Shown here: positions 12,400-23,159 of the stretch, one piece after another | Numbering within the stretch: position 1 is the first letter of the stretch | Layout: every line of letters starts with the position of its first letter | NCBI GenBank assembly: GCA_028554755.1 | Contig: JAPTOF010000010.1 | Coordinates: 10,700,001-10,764,000 of the forward strand | DNA: 64,000 nt | Direction: 5' to 3' | Origin: Cordia subcordata | Lineage: Eukaryota; Streptophyta; Magnoliopsida; Boraginales; Cordiaceae | Made by a program: the position numbers and the translations under genes | Notes under the pieces: model-generated | What the model was told of the DNA's origin: nothing | The model's database searches: none | Seen by the model: the letters and a program-made list of their open reading frames with translations, nothing else

Positions 12400-15300
12400 A
12401 AACTTTTATGTTTTATATTAATGTTTTGATGATGAAAATAAAAACATATGGTGAATATATGTGTGCACAATTTTCATAAGTGAAATCTTGGTTTGAATGT
12501 TTTAAATGAAAATTGGATATGTTTATAAATGTGATGGAAATATTTGAAATAATATCGATTATGTTTGGATAAGTTGAAGTTTGATTGATTGTGTTTGGAT
12601 ATTTTTGATGACCTGATCATATTAGAATTATATTTGAATATTATTAGATAGAATGGTTGTATTTGGATTTTTGCACCCCATGTTTAACAATGACAGAAGG
12701 ATGATGGAAGCTACATGAAGGTCAAGCTTATAAGGATTAATTTGTTGCAATCATGGAAGATCAAGGCAACAAAAGATACAAGGAAGGAGATGAAATGCGA
12801 CATAAGGGGTACCCGACTTTGCTCTTATGTGTTTTGCCTTGAATATTTTCTATAGCTCAATCTTTTATCCAAAGTTTTCCTTGATTTCTTAAAGTTTAAA
12901 AAATGTCTTTCATAAAAATTTGTATATGATCTTGAATCAAGTTTTCAAACCAAATAATTTTTTAATTGTTGGAAAGCTTTTCGAAACCTCTTAGAACTTG
13001 AAATATCTCTTCTTAAAATTTTCATATCATCTTAAACCAAGCTTTTAAGAAAAATATTCTCTAAAATATCTCTAAAAAACTTGTATTCACATTGACATGA
13101 AAAAGGAAATGTTTTGCGCAGAAAAGCTGGATGTTCTGGTCCACCCGGTCATCCTAGTAGGTCAACCAACTGATGGAGTAGGCCTACCGAGTGGTATAGT
13201 ATGCTAAGCAAATTTCAATTTACTTTCTACCTCTGTCGACAGGGCATCTGGTCAAATGGATGCACCAACCGGCATACACAGTAAACATTAAAAAGTTAAT
13301 TGTTTTAATCTATTTTGGGCAAAATTTCCATATCCTCTATTGATTTCGAGTTTTTGTAACCTTAGGCTTTATTCTACAACTATTTAAACTCTCTTGAACT
13401 TTTGATTTTAACAAGAAAAAAGTATAAGAACATCAATACAAGAAAAATCATTTTATGCAATTCATTGAGATATAGAATTTCATTCTTGAGCATTACAAGG
13501 GCCTTCACTTGCAATTTCTTTTAGAGATTAGAAATGGTGTGATATACTTCAATATTCATTGTACACACTCTTGGGCTAGAATTGTTATGTGAGAACTTGA
13601 TTAACAAGAGTGTGGAGAATACTTGGGTTCTTTAGAGCGAAAGCTTCAAAGATTTGTAAGAAAGTTAGTTTGTGCTTTCCTAACATTTGAAGAAATATTG
13701 GCATCTAGTAAAGTTGTTCTGAAGTCCTAAAGGAAGCATTCTTATGTTGGGATTGTATGCCCTAAAGACCTCAGTGATTACTAGATATTAGACATAATTT
13801 ACTCATGATATTGTTCATATGATTGAGTTTTGCACAACATATTCTCTCTATTTATGCGTTAGTGCAAAGTATAAAGGTCCAATAATATACATCAATACTT
13901 CGGTGTGCAGTGAGACTGGACACACAGTATGTCGAAGTCTAGATTTAGTGATATCATAAATTGATCCACAGTCAGATGGTAGTGTTGGGCACTCTACAGG
14001 GACAAGGCTATAATGGCCGAGTCTCCTTAAGAGGGTGATCTACCTTGGTCATTGGATGGTTTTTTGGACCGCGCTCCTAGTGCGTGTATCATGCATTGGA
14101 CAGGGCCACCGTGAATATGTCTTCTGAGAACTATATCATCACATATAATAGACAAGACACTTACTGCTTCTGAGTGATCGATGCTCTTGATCTTAAGCGT
14201 ATGTGGATGAACTAACGAAGTTAGGATGCAACACTTTGATATACCTTGAGGAGAGGTCTTGTCTGATAAGATTGCCTACCTCTTACGTTAGGTGTTGTAT
14301 TCTGATCAGTTGGAACATGCATATTTTCAACAACAAAGTCTATGTATTCCTCTGGATTTGTCCACTTGATCACCAAAAACAGAAATCTAGTACTAGTGAT
14401 ATTATCCTTCAAGGGTATATCAGTCATTTGGCTTACAGGTCGCTATCTAGATCAAGAGATTCATGACCAATGGATGATTATTATATGGGACTAAAGATTT
14501 CGAGGTTCCAAATGTAGTCTTGGAGGTGATAGTAAATGTTGCAACTGGCCTTGACTATGGGTATACATAGAGAGGCGTTTTGATCATTTCACTCAGTTGG
14601 TCAAGGACAGAGGTAACAAGAGCGGGTGACAAGCTCCTGCTTAGCTAGTAATTATTCTTGGAGTGTGGTTTTAGTCTTCTGGTAGAAATAAACCAAGGTC
14701 AAAATGACCTTAGTGTCGCCAAAGAAATGGCGAGAGCATTTTGGTCATTTTGGGAGCCAAGAGTAATTATATCTTTTGGTAGCTATTACTCTGTTAGATA
14801 CATTAATTGAGGAGATTAATTATGTGGATTGCTTAATTAAAATTTGAGTTTAGAATTAAGAAAGGATTTTATTATCTGGTCTTCTTAATATAACTTATAG
14901 ATATATTAATTAGATAAGTGGGGCTCACATGGAAGATATTTAATGTGTGAGGTGGAATATTTGGGATATCCTTATCCCTGGGGAATACTCTATTTCTAGG
15001 ACTAAGGAGGAGTATTATGGTAAAACAGAATATTCTAGGAACCTTACCCTTATGAGGATTGCCTAGTACTATAAACATTACAAGATAGACATAACCAATA
15101 TAAGAGAGTGAGATATTTTCTTGGTAGGCGTGTGTAGAAAATTCACACACTAGCACCAAGAATACACATTAAATTCCATAACCTCAATTTAGCCAAGAAT
15201 ACACACTAAATTCTGTAACCTCAATTTAACCTTAAATATTGCTTGCCCACTATATAACAAATTGTCTCCTAGCAATAAAGCTTTAGAAGTAGTGGAGAAG

Positions 15301-15753
15301 ACCATTGGGAGATAATACAAGGCGAGTATTGCGCAAAGAAGCCATTTTTGTATTCGGGTAATGCTACGAGGGTCATAGGTCTTAACTTTGCTCTTGTATT
15401 TTGCTTGATTTTGGTGCTCATGTGTATAGTAGACTATATTTATACTATGTTTCTGCTACCATTGTTGTTTATGTGATTTTGATTTTCAAAAATCTAGAAT
15501 GACAACTAGCCATGGAAATAGCATCTAAATCCAACACCTTAGGCGATGAACGTAGGCAAGGCCAAACCACCTAAAAATTGGGTGTCTTGTTTCCTCTTTT
15601 GCTTGCTCTATATTTGCTTCCATATATTGCTTCCTAAGTGTTTGTGAAATTGTCTCATTAACCATATTTGTTTTTAATTGAAATTTTTAGTTGCAAAACT
15701 GGTTGTAATCTTAATTCATCCCTCCCCCTTCTTAAGATTATTTTGCTTCTAAC
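12400..15753 (+). mobile_element. LTR-like dispersed repeat, interrupted by a solo LTR
   Basis: The left part (12400-13744) and right part (15537-15753) look like one non-coding sequence. The left part contains 'gttttgatgatgaaaat' and a ggtc/ccgg-rich block at about 13130-13280. The right part contains 'ggcgatgaacgtaggcaagg' and ends in tcccccttcttaagatt...cttctaaca. I recognise this layout from plant Copia (possibly SIRE-like) LTRs, but from memory only. No primer-binding site follows the right end and no matching target duplication was found, so both outer borders are approximate. There is no coding content. Confidence 0.45.
13745..15536 (+). mobile_element. Solo LTR, 1792 bp
   Basis: The segment begins TGTTGGGATT and ends AAATCCAACA, so its ends are the short inverted repeat expected of an LTR. 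It is flanked by tctta (13740-13744) and cctta (15537-15541), a 4-of-5 match to a 5-bp target duplication. Flanking sequence continues across it as one repeat. There is no primer-binding site, polypurine tract or internal domain, so it is a solo LTR left by recombination between two LTRs. A roughly 35-bp direct duplication (ccaagaatacacattaaatt and its copy) lies near 15155-15225. The superfamily is not certain; Copia is most likely. Confidence 0.7.
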
Positions 15754-17130
15754 ATATAGCATAACATATCTTTTCACAAGTTTGAGTTGTTCCATTAAAA
15801 GTTTTGAAATTGAGGTTCTTATTTTCGTATTACATTGATTTCAGGCCCTAAAAGTTCGCCTTTTCCTGTTTTCGAAGTCCTATATAATATTTTCATTTTA
15901 AACATTATTAGATACATCTTTTTTGAATGAAATAACTAAAATATCATTGTTATATGTGAGTCTATCTTATTTTTTATACGGTCAAATACATGTAATATAA
16001 ATAAACATACTTTCATTTTTTTAACTTGATTGGTGTCAAATGACACCATTAAGCTCCATATACCTTTGTCCTTGATTAGACAACTCCCATTGAGACATGT
16101 CATTCACAACTAACGACATTTACTCTCTTGCTATTTCTTTATTCAAATATTTATTTTGGACTTTTTCTAGAATATATCTTGAATGACTACAGTATGGAGT
16201 AAAACCAAATAAGTTATCTATTTGGAAAGGGAATATGTGTTTATTTATCAAATATATTTGAGAATACTTTTTGTTTTAAGGAATGCATATGAAAATATTT
16301 TGCACTTTATGCAACAATATTTTTTTTCTTTTTGAGGGAAAAGTTTCCTATTGAAAGGCAATTAAGGTCTCCTTAGTCTAAAACTTGCAACTTACTATAC
16401 TTACCATTGTTGGTTAGCCATGCTTATGAAAAATGATCAAAATGATCAAAATGCATAGCACAGTAAAACTAAAATCAACAAAATTATCAAGATGCAGCAA
16501 AAATAAATAATGAAAAAAAATATTAATCAGTGGAGAAAATTTTTCTCTTGTATTTGTTTGAATTGAAGCATAGGAAAGCGTTGAATACAATAGAGAAAAA
16601 AATGCAGAGGGAAAAAGTAGTCTCCCTTTTGGTAGAGTAGTGAAGTCGACGGGTTGAGAGTACAACTATACTGTACGAGCATACAACTTTGCATGACTTG
16701 TTCCTTTATTTCTTTGTTATTAAATGGATGAATTTGAGATGTTATTTTATGATTTTACCCATGTCCTAGTAAGGTAAATGGAAAGATATTTCGGTGATTA
16801 TTTCAAAGGATAGAGGCAAAATGGAGAAATAGCTACCTCTATGACCTTGACTGTTGGCTTTTGTCAGTACTAATACTTGGTCTCTGCTATATGTTGCCAT
16901 CTTTTATTCGAAAAAAGTGACCAAAATATAGTATTTTTGGAAACTAATACTTAAAATAGTACATTAAAATAGTTTCCAATGAGAGAAACCGAAGAAAACC
17001 AATGATTGGACTCTCTATTTTCATCTTTTCCAATGGACTTTGATTGACATAATGATATAACTGTAGCCAACTTTTACATTTCTAGGAATCTATAAATGTT
17101 AATTTAAATTATAAGGAATTCCTTATAATT
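15754..17130. other. AT-rich intergenic stretch, no gene seen
   Basis: Only short unconvincing frames are present. No RNA gene, TIR pair or LTR was recognised. Confidence 0.5.
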
Positions 17131-17338
17131 TACCATAAGTATTACATGTCACCCCTTATAGTTTTAAAATAGGCATGAACACCTCCTTTAGAGGGCATAT
17201 GTACTATATGTTTTAAGGACCATAAGAAGGTCTCATGCATATTTTTTTGGACATGTGTAATATACATTTTAAGATTGTAAGGAGACCCCCCCTTATTTTG
17301 AAACTACAGGAGAATAACATACATTTATAATAAACTAT
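17131..17338. repeat. Small inverted-repeat element (MITE-like)
   Basis: The left arm (about 17134-17173, ...cataagtattacatgtcac...) is roughly complementary to the right arm (about 17292-17338, ...agaataacatacatttat...). Both carry a cccctatagttt-like core. Neither ends nor target duplication are clear. A further copy of the arm motif lies near 17500-17530. Confidence 0.4.
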
Positions 17339-17399
17339 AGGGGTTTGATATAATTTAACCCCTAATGAATGATATTTCATGAAAAGACAAAACAAAGTT

Positions 17400-17402
17400 C
17401 AT

Positions 17403-17435
<33 letters not shown>

Positions 17436-17438
17436 GCA
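17400..17438. repeat. (CA)n(TA)n microsatellite
   Basis: A run of about eleven ca dinucleotides is followed by tatatata. It is a simple repeat. Confidence 0.9.
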
Positions 17439-18117
17439 AGGTTCATTCTATCTCATAACCATAATATTTGTATGTTATCCCTTTAATTGCCAACCTCTTA
17501 CAGTTTATTATAAGTATTGTATGTTACCTTTACCTTTAATTGCCAAGCCTGATCAACCTTTATTGAAAAGATAAAAATAATTAAAAAAATGTTGGTTCAA
17601 CCGCGCACGCGAGAGAGAGAGAAGCTAAAAAAGATTAAACAATACCAATATTTCTGTCATCCATGCCCTTTCTTCCTTATATCAACCCGTTGATACCCTT
17701 TTCCCTCCTTCCCATTTCACATTTAATTTTTTTAATGAGAAAAAATGAGTTAAATTTGACTTTTAATTGAATAAAATAAAATATACACTTGTATTTTTAC
17801 TTTGACAGTATTAGCAATAAAATCAATTAAATTACTCACAAACCAATTTTATAAACAATTAAACATATAAGTATTCTAAAAAATTTAATAAGATTTATAT
17901 TTTATATGTTTATTTTTAAATTTTTTTAAAAGATTTTACCCTTCATTATAAAGATCCTGGCTCCATCATTGCCCTTCTTTCTCACCCCGTTGTGCTCTTT
18001 ACCTCTTCTTTTCCAACCCCTCAACCTTTTCCAACCCCTCAACCTACACCCATGACTTGTATATATATGCATATACATTCACACGTATATATTGTGGGTG
18101 GGTGAGTTTTGTCCGTA

Positions 18118-18165
18118 TCTATACATACATACATATATATATATATGTATGTATGTATATACATG
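18118..18165. repeat. TACA/TA/TATG microsatellite
   Basis: Short runs of tacat, ta and tatg form a small palindrome similar in composition to the tract at 12060. Confidence 0.8.
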
Positions 18166-19117
18166 TTGTGTATATTTACATGTATATCTGGAGTTAATAT
18201 TCTGGTTGGATGGCTTTTTATATATCAATATGTATGTATGTATACATGTAATCTATGTGAATTTTGTAAGAGATAAAAGTCATAATATTATAAAAATTAT
18301 GAGGTAATTATTATATTAAGAATTAATAATTGAAGAATTAAAAAATAAAAGAATACTAGTTGACTTTAGCTTTGTTTCATGTTATCAAGGGGAAGGGCAC
18401 AACATTGGCTACAATGGTAAAGTATACTAAAAGACAATGGATACACAAAAGGGCAAGGCAACAAGGGAAAAGCTAGAACTATGGGAATTTTGTTTTAAGA
18501 AAATGCGTGAAACAAAATTAGCCGATGCAACCATTAATTATTTAAAAAATCTACACTAATTTAAAAAAAATAAAGAAAAATGGGATGACTTGGATTTGAG
18601 ACCCCTTACTTAATTTAGAGTGTCATAGTAGTGAGTATGAGAGGGTACTATCTTTTATTTTAAGAGACGTCTCTTTAATTTTAGTTGCATAAAATTTTCT
18701 TTTTAAAAAATAAATGGGGTGCCAAGGCACATTCTCGGGACCACTTGGTTCCACCAGCGTGTGTATCCATAACGTGAATGAAGAAAACTAATGTGTAACC
18801 ATTTGATTTTTTATTTTATTTTTTAGCATTTCGGATTCTTTAGTTTGCTTAAGGAGGAGGAAAGAAAAAAAAAAAAAAGAGAATCAAATACAATAGGTTA
18901 GAGCAAGAACTTGATAAAGTGGCACATTAGGATTGCAGTAAATGCACAAGTAGAGCACGAGTAAAAAATAATTACTCACAGTCAACTATTAATGTTTAAA
19001 AATCTAATAAAGTTAAAAGCCGATCTAGCACAACTAGTTATTAGGATAGTTGATAGTTGTTATATTTTAACTGGTAGCAAATAGCTGAACAAAATGCGTA
19101 AATTATACCCTACTTTT

Positions 19118-19148
19118 GCACCATTGTGCTCCTGAGGAGCATGGTGCA
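19118..19148. repeat. Strong hairpin (gcaccat...atggtgc)
   Basis: The bases gcaccattgtgctcc, the loop tga, and ggagcatggtgc can pair over about 12 bp with a 3-base bulge. An A-run follows shortly after. It resembles the terminal hairpins of some non-autonomous transposons, but no CTAG-type end follows. Confidence 0.5.
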
Positions 19149-19559
19149 CCTACGCTTAAAAAAAAAAAACCCAAATCTATTCGTCATCTCCATCTCTCGC
19201 TCTCACAGACTCACACACATAAACATATCTAGGTAGATCTGGTCGCTCTTACACATAGCACATACACTCACACACATTAACACATAGACGCGCACACACA
19301 AACACACATGCAGGAAGGAGCAAGGAGCAGCAACAAAGCCTTTTATCAGCTTTGGTTAATCGTCAATGAGTTTTTCCATATGCAACTTGGATCAATTATT
19401 ACTTTATCAACTTGTGGAAATGACTTTCTCTAGCTTCTTTATTACACTATTTTCAGGAAAAATTGAAAGAGATATCAAGCAAAGCTGATTGTGTTTGGAT
19501 TTGTTAGGTCTATTTTGATCGAGCAAGTTGAGGGAAGAAGATGAATGGATTTTTCTTTT

Positions 19560-19980
19560 TTGGTGTGTATGTGTGAATAAAAGAGGTGAATAACTATATG
19601 TGAAGTGGTGAACTAATAAATTAATGTGTTTGTTCATAATTATTGTACTATTTGTTCACTATTTTAATGGTGAACAATTATATATAGGATGGTGAACAAA
19701 TAATTATAAAGTAGTGAACGAATATATGTTTTTGTGTTAGTGTGCGAGAGAGTGGTGAACAACTATATATAAAGTCGTGAACAAATAAATGTACAGTGGT
19801 GAACCAAAAAAAAATGTTTGTACTTGTGTGTGTCTGTGCATGAGAGTGATGAATAAAGAAAAGTGTTTGTCTGAATGAGAGTGGTGAACAAATATATATG
19901 GGGTACTGAACAAATATTTTATGTATATATAAAAAGTAGTGAATAAGTAGTTGTGGGTGGTGAACAAATAAAAATTGAAA
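19560..19980. repeat. Degenerate minisatellite with gtggtgaacaa units
   Basis: At least eight variants of gtggtgaacaa(c/t)tatatata are spaced irregularly by 25-60 bases. The minus-strand frames over it are products of the repeat (FTTHxYLFTT pattern), not genes. A sister array of gtgaac units lies at about 37610-37900. Confidence 0.7.
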
Positions 19981-20205
19981 AAGTATCTTTTAATTTTACT
20001 ATACGTGAATAGTAGTAAGTGAATAGTAGCGTGTACTATTCTCGCAGAGTAGATAATGCTTTCCGCATGAACATGTTATAAGGGACCATGATATAAGGTC
20101 CCAACAAATTGTGTTTGATAAACTAGGTGTTGGATTAGCTCATGCAAGCAAAATAAAGAAAATAACATTGATATCATGTTATTATTGTTACAATAATTAT
20201 AAATA

Positions 20206-20927
20206 GGGTAAAATGTGCATTACCCCCTATAGTTTATATAAGTAGTTGATTACACTTATGTGGTTTAAGAAACACCTCATTATTCCTTGTGTTTTTTCAA
20301 AGTGACACATAAACTCTAACTTTAAGTTTTTCATCTAATTTAATAGAGAGTGTATCACACTCTTCTTTGTTGCATGTGTGGATGCCAAAATTTAGACTCT
20401 GCTAAATATTTTTTTTACCAAAACACCTCTATTGAGAGTTACAATATAATTAATTTATTTTTCACTTTATAAAATCATAAAATTAAAAAATTAAAATTAA
20501 AATATAAAATTAAAAAACTTAAATAAAAAAAATTAGACATAAAATTAAAATTTAAAAATTACAAAAAATTAAAATAAAAAATTTCAAAAAATAAAAATTA
20601 ATAAAATTTAAAAGTTAAAAGTTAAAAAAATTTTAATTTAATTTATAAATTAAAATTTTAAAGTTTTAAAAATTTTAAAAATGAAAATTTTTAATTTAAA
20701 AAATTTTTAAATCAAATTATTTTTTTCAAGTAACAAATGATAGTAAGATGGTTTTCTAAGGGCAATTTGATCCTTTGAAAGTCTTATTTAACGGTCTTAA
20801 AATGTTAACGGAGATAAGGAAATTCTGCCACTTTTTAAAATGCATACGGGGTGATATTTTATGTTTTAAACCATAACAAGGTAATTAGCTACTTATATAA
20901 ACTACAGGGGTAACATGCGTTTTACTC
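20206..20927. mobile_element. Mutator-type MITE, 722 bp, 9-bp target duplication
   Basis: The ends are long inverted repeats of about 60 bp. The left starts gggtaaaatgtgcattac and contains tatagtttatataagtag; the right, reverse-complemented, starts gagtaaaacgcatgttac and contains gtagtttatataagtag. The element is flanked by ttataaata at 20197-20205 and again at 20928-20936. A perfect 9-bp duplication with long TIRs is the signature of Mutator-like elements. The interior is AT-rich, with long A/T runs at 20440-20720 and no transposase, so it is non-autonomous. Confidence 0.85.
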
Positions 20928-20936
20928 TTATAAATA

Positions 20937-21650
20937 TTATTACTATTATTAAAATAAGGTCATTTATTTTATGATAGATATATGTTTTTCATAATAATAT
21001 TTTGTTATTAAAGTATAATAAAATTAATTTTTCATAAAGTATTTGTATCAAAATTATAAAAGTATTTTTAATAGATTCAAAATTTATTTTGTTAAAATAA
21101 AATAATAAATGATCTAATAAAACTTCTACTTTTGTAGTATATTTTGATGTGGAAAAAATTTGAAATTAATTTTTGTGTTACGTCTTATTTATACTTGAGA
21201 AAGAAAGGTAAAAATTTAGAGATGAATTAAGAAGAGACTCGGATTGCCCAAAAAATTTAAAAAAAAACGATTAAAGTGAAAAAAAAAAAGATGAAACATT
21301 AAAAGATATTGTGAAACGTACGCTTGAGAAAACTTAGTTGAAACTCTAAAAGTAACTTTAAAAACTATTTAAAACACCATTTTATGAAAGAACAATAACT
21401 TAGAGAAATAACGTTTTGACCTAGTAAGAAGACTAAAAGCTACTAAAAAGCTATTTTTTGATATGACTAACAACATGTTGGGCTAAGCTTATTTGGAGTT
21501 TATAAGTTGTAAATAGTATAAAGTATGTAAGAGAGTTTTTTTTTTTTTTTTTCTAAAAGCTTATAAGATGTAAAATAAGCAGAGGGGGCCTAAGCATAGG
21601 ACGCAAATATTTGTACCGGATTGAAATCTAGTACAAAAAAATCTTGATTA
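20937..21650. other. AT-rich intergenic stretch, no gene seen
   Basis: No coding or RNA gene was recognised. A T-run of about 18 bases lies near 21540. Confidence 0.5.
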
Positions 21651-22870
21651 TTTGTTTAGTATCCCGTCCCACACCGTTCCACACTTGAAATTTTGGGACA
21701 GGATAGGGATACACCATTTATTCCATCCCATCCCTTCCCGTCTCAAAGCCTGAAACATCCTATCCCATTCCGTAAATCCCGTCCCAAATCGAAAAAGTAT
21801 ATAATTATATAATAATATATGTATGTATATATATAATATATTATTTAAAATATATAATTATTAATATAATTATACTATTGTTATTATTATTTTAAATATA
21901 TTATTATTATTATTATATTATATATACACATATAATACTATAAATATATATTATTTTAAAATCCCTTTCATATTTCTAACTCTATCTATCTAATTTTTCA
22001 CACATTAAGGACATCCTTAATCCTTCACTTTAATTAATCTGTGTAATTTATATAAAGTTAAACCTTAAAATTTTAATGTTGCCACATAAATAAATCTAAC
22101 AGAGCGTACAAAACTAGAAATCAGATAGCTCACAAATGATGATGTACTAGGAGAAAAATGTCATTAACATCCAAGATTACAAAAAAATAGAAAAATCTAT
22201 TGAATCATGAATCAAATAAAGAGAAACAAAAAAAAAATATACTATATTTATCTATATAACATATATATAAAGTGAAGATACTTTTTTCCTCTGATTTTTA
22301 GTAAAAGAACTAGTAGTAAGTTTTCAGTTATTCCAATAATATATTAAACTTGAGATCTATAAAAGATTTTTTTTTAATTTAAATATTTCCATTACAACTA
22401 TAGAATTATTTTTGAATTCTAAATTAAAAATAAAATTTAAAGAAAATTTGTTTTAAAATTATAATTTAAACCACAAAACTCTAAAGATGCCATTTAAGCA
22501 AATGCAAACAGAGTACAAGAATCTAAGTTTTGTTTATCTTTCGTTTCCTTATCTCAGTTGACAATAATATTTATAATTGTTATTTACCATTTCTTGTTGT
22601 TGTTGTAGGGTGAAATGGAGATTTTCTAATTTGCATGAATAATGGTTTTGGAAACTGAATTTGTTATTTTATTATTGTTTATTTTGAAAATAGAATTTCA
22701 TTCCGAAACCTGAACCATTCGGTCTCAAAATTTTTAAAACACTTGGGACGGGATGCAAATATAATGGGGCAGGAACGAGGTAGTGAAAACACATATCTTG
22801 AAATTTTGGAATAGGATAAGAATTGCTGAAATCCTGAACCATCCCATCACATTCTCAGCCCCTGTAGGGC
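21650..22870. mobile_element. Non-autonomous DNA-transposon-like element with gggacgggat motifs
   Basis: The left side (21655-21800) carries many copies of cccgtccca/tcccatccc. The right side (22690-22860) carries the complementary gggacgggatg and related words, so the subterminal regions are inverted relative to each other. The middle is AT-rich. This pattern fits a non-autonomous hAT-like element, but exact ends and a target duplication could not be set. Confidence 0.45.
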
Positions 22871-22999
22871 CAAACAAGTTTTAAACATGATATAAAAGTT
22901 TATGGTGAAAGCCGGTTATTATTAACTCTTGATGGGAGAGTTTGGGATATATGCAAAAACTCATGGGGGCGAAATGTCTTTTAACGCAATTAGAAATCT

Positions 23000-23159
23000 A
23001 GAAAAAGTGACACTCAAAAGACACTCTTCTCATTTGGCGGGACCAGAATTTTCCCTCCTAAATTCGTAATACCATCACGCAAATAATTAGGGCTTGATGA
23101 GCGTCGACTGAGCAGCTTAGCCCCTCTAAGACGACGCCGTTTTCTGCTCCCTACAGAAA
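23000..23159 (+). promoter_or_regulatory. FAN1 upstream and 5' UTR region
   Basis: This GC-richer stretch directly precedes the FAN1 start codon. It contains gacgacgccgtttt about 40 bases before the ATG. A near-identical aaaacgacgccgtttcc lies inside the first coding exon. No clear TATA box was found, as is common for plant repair genes. Confidence 0.4.

Noticed and set aside
14203..14466. 87-residue frame inside the solo LTR
   Set aside because: It lies wholly in non-coding LTR sequence, with an overlapping frame on the other strand and no domain.
19407..19967. Minus-strand frames with repeated FTTH/YLFTT
   Set aside because: They are translations of a degenerate minisatellite.
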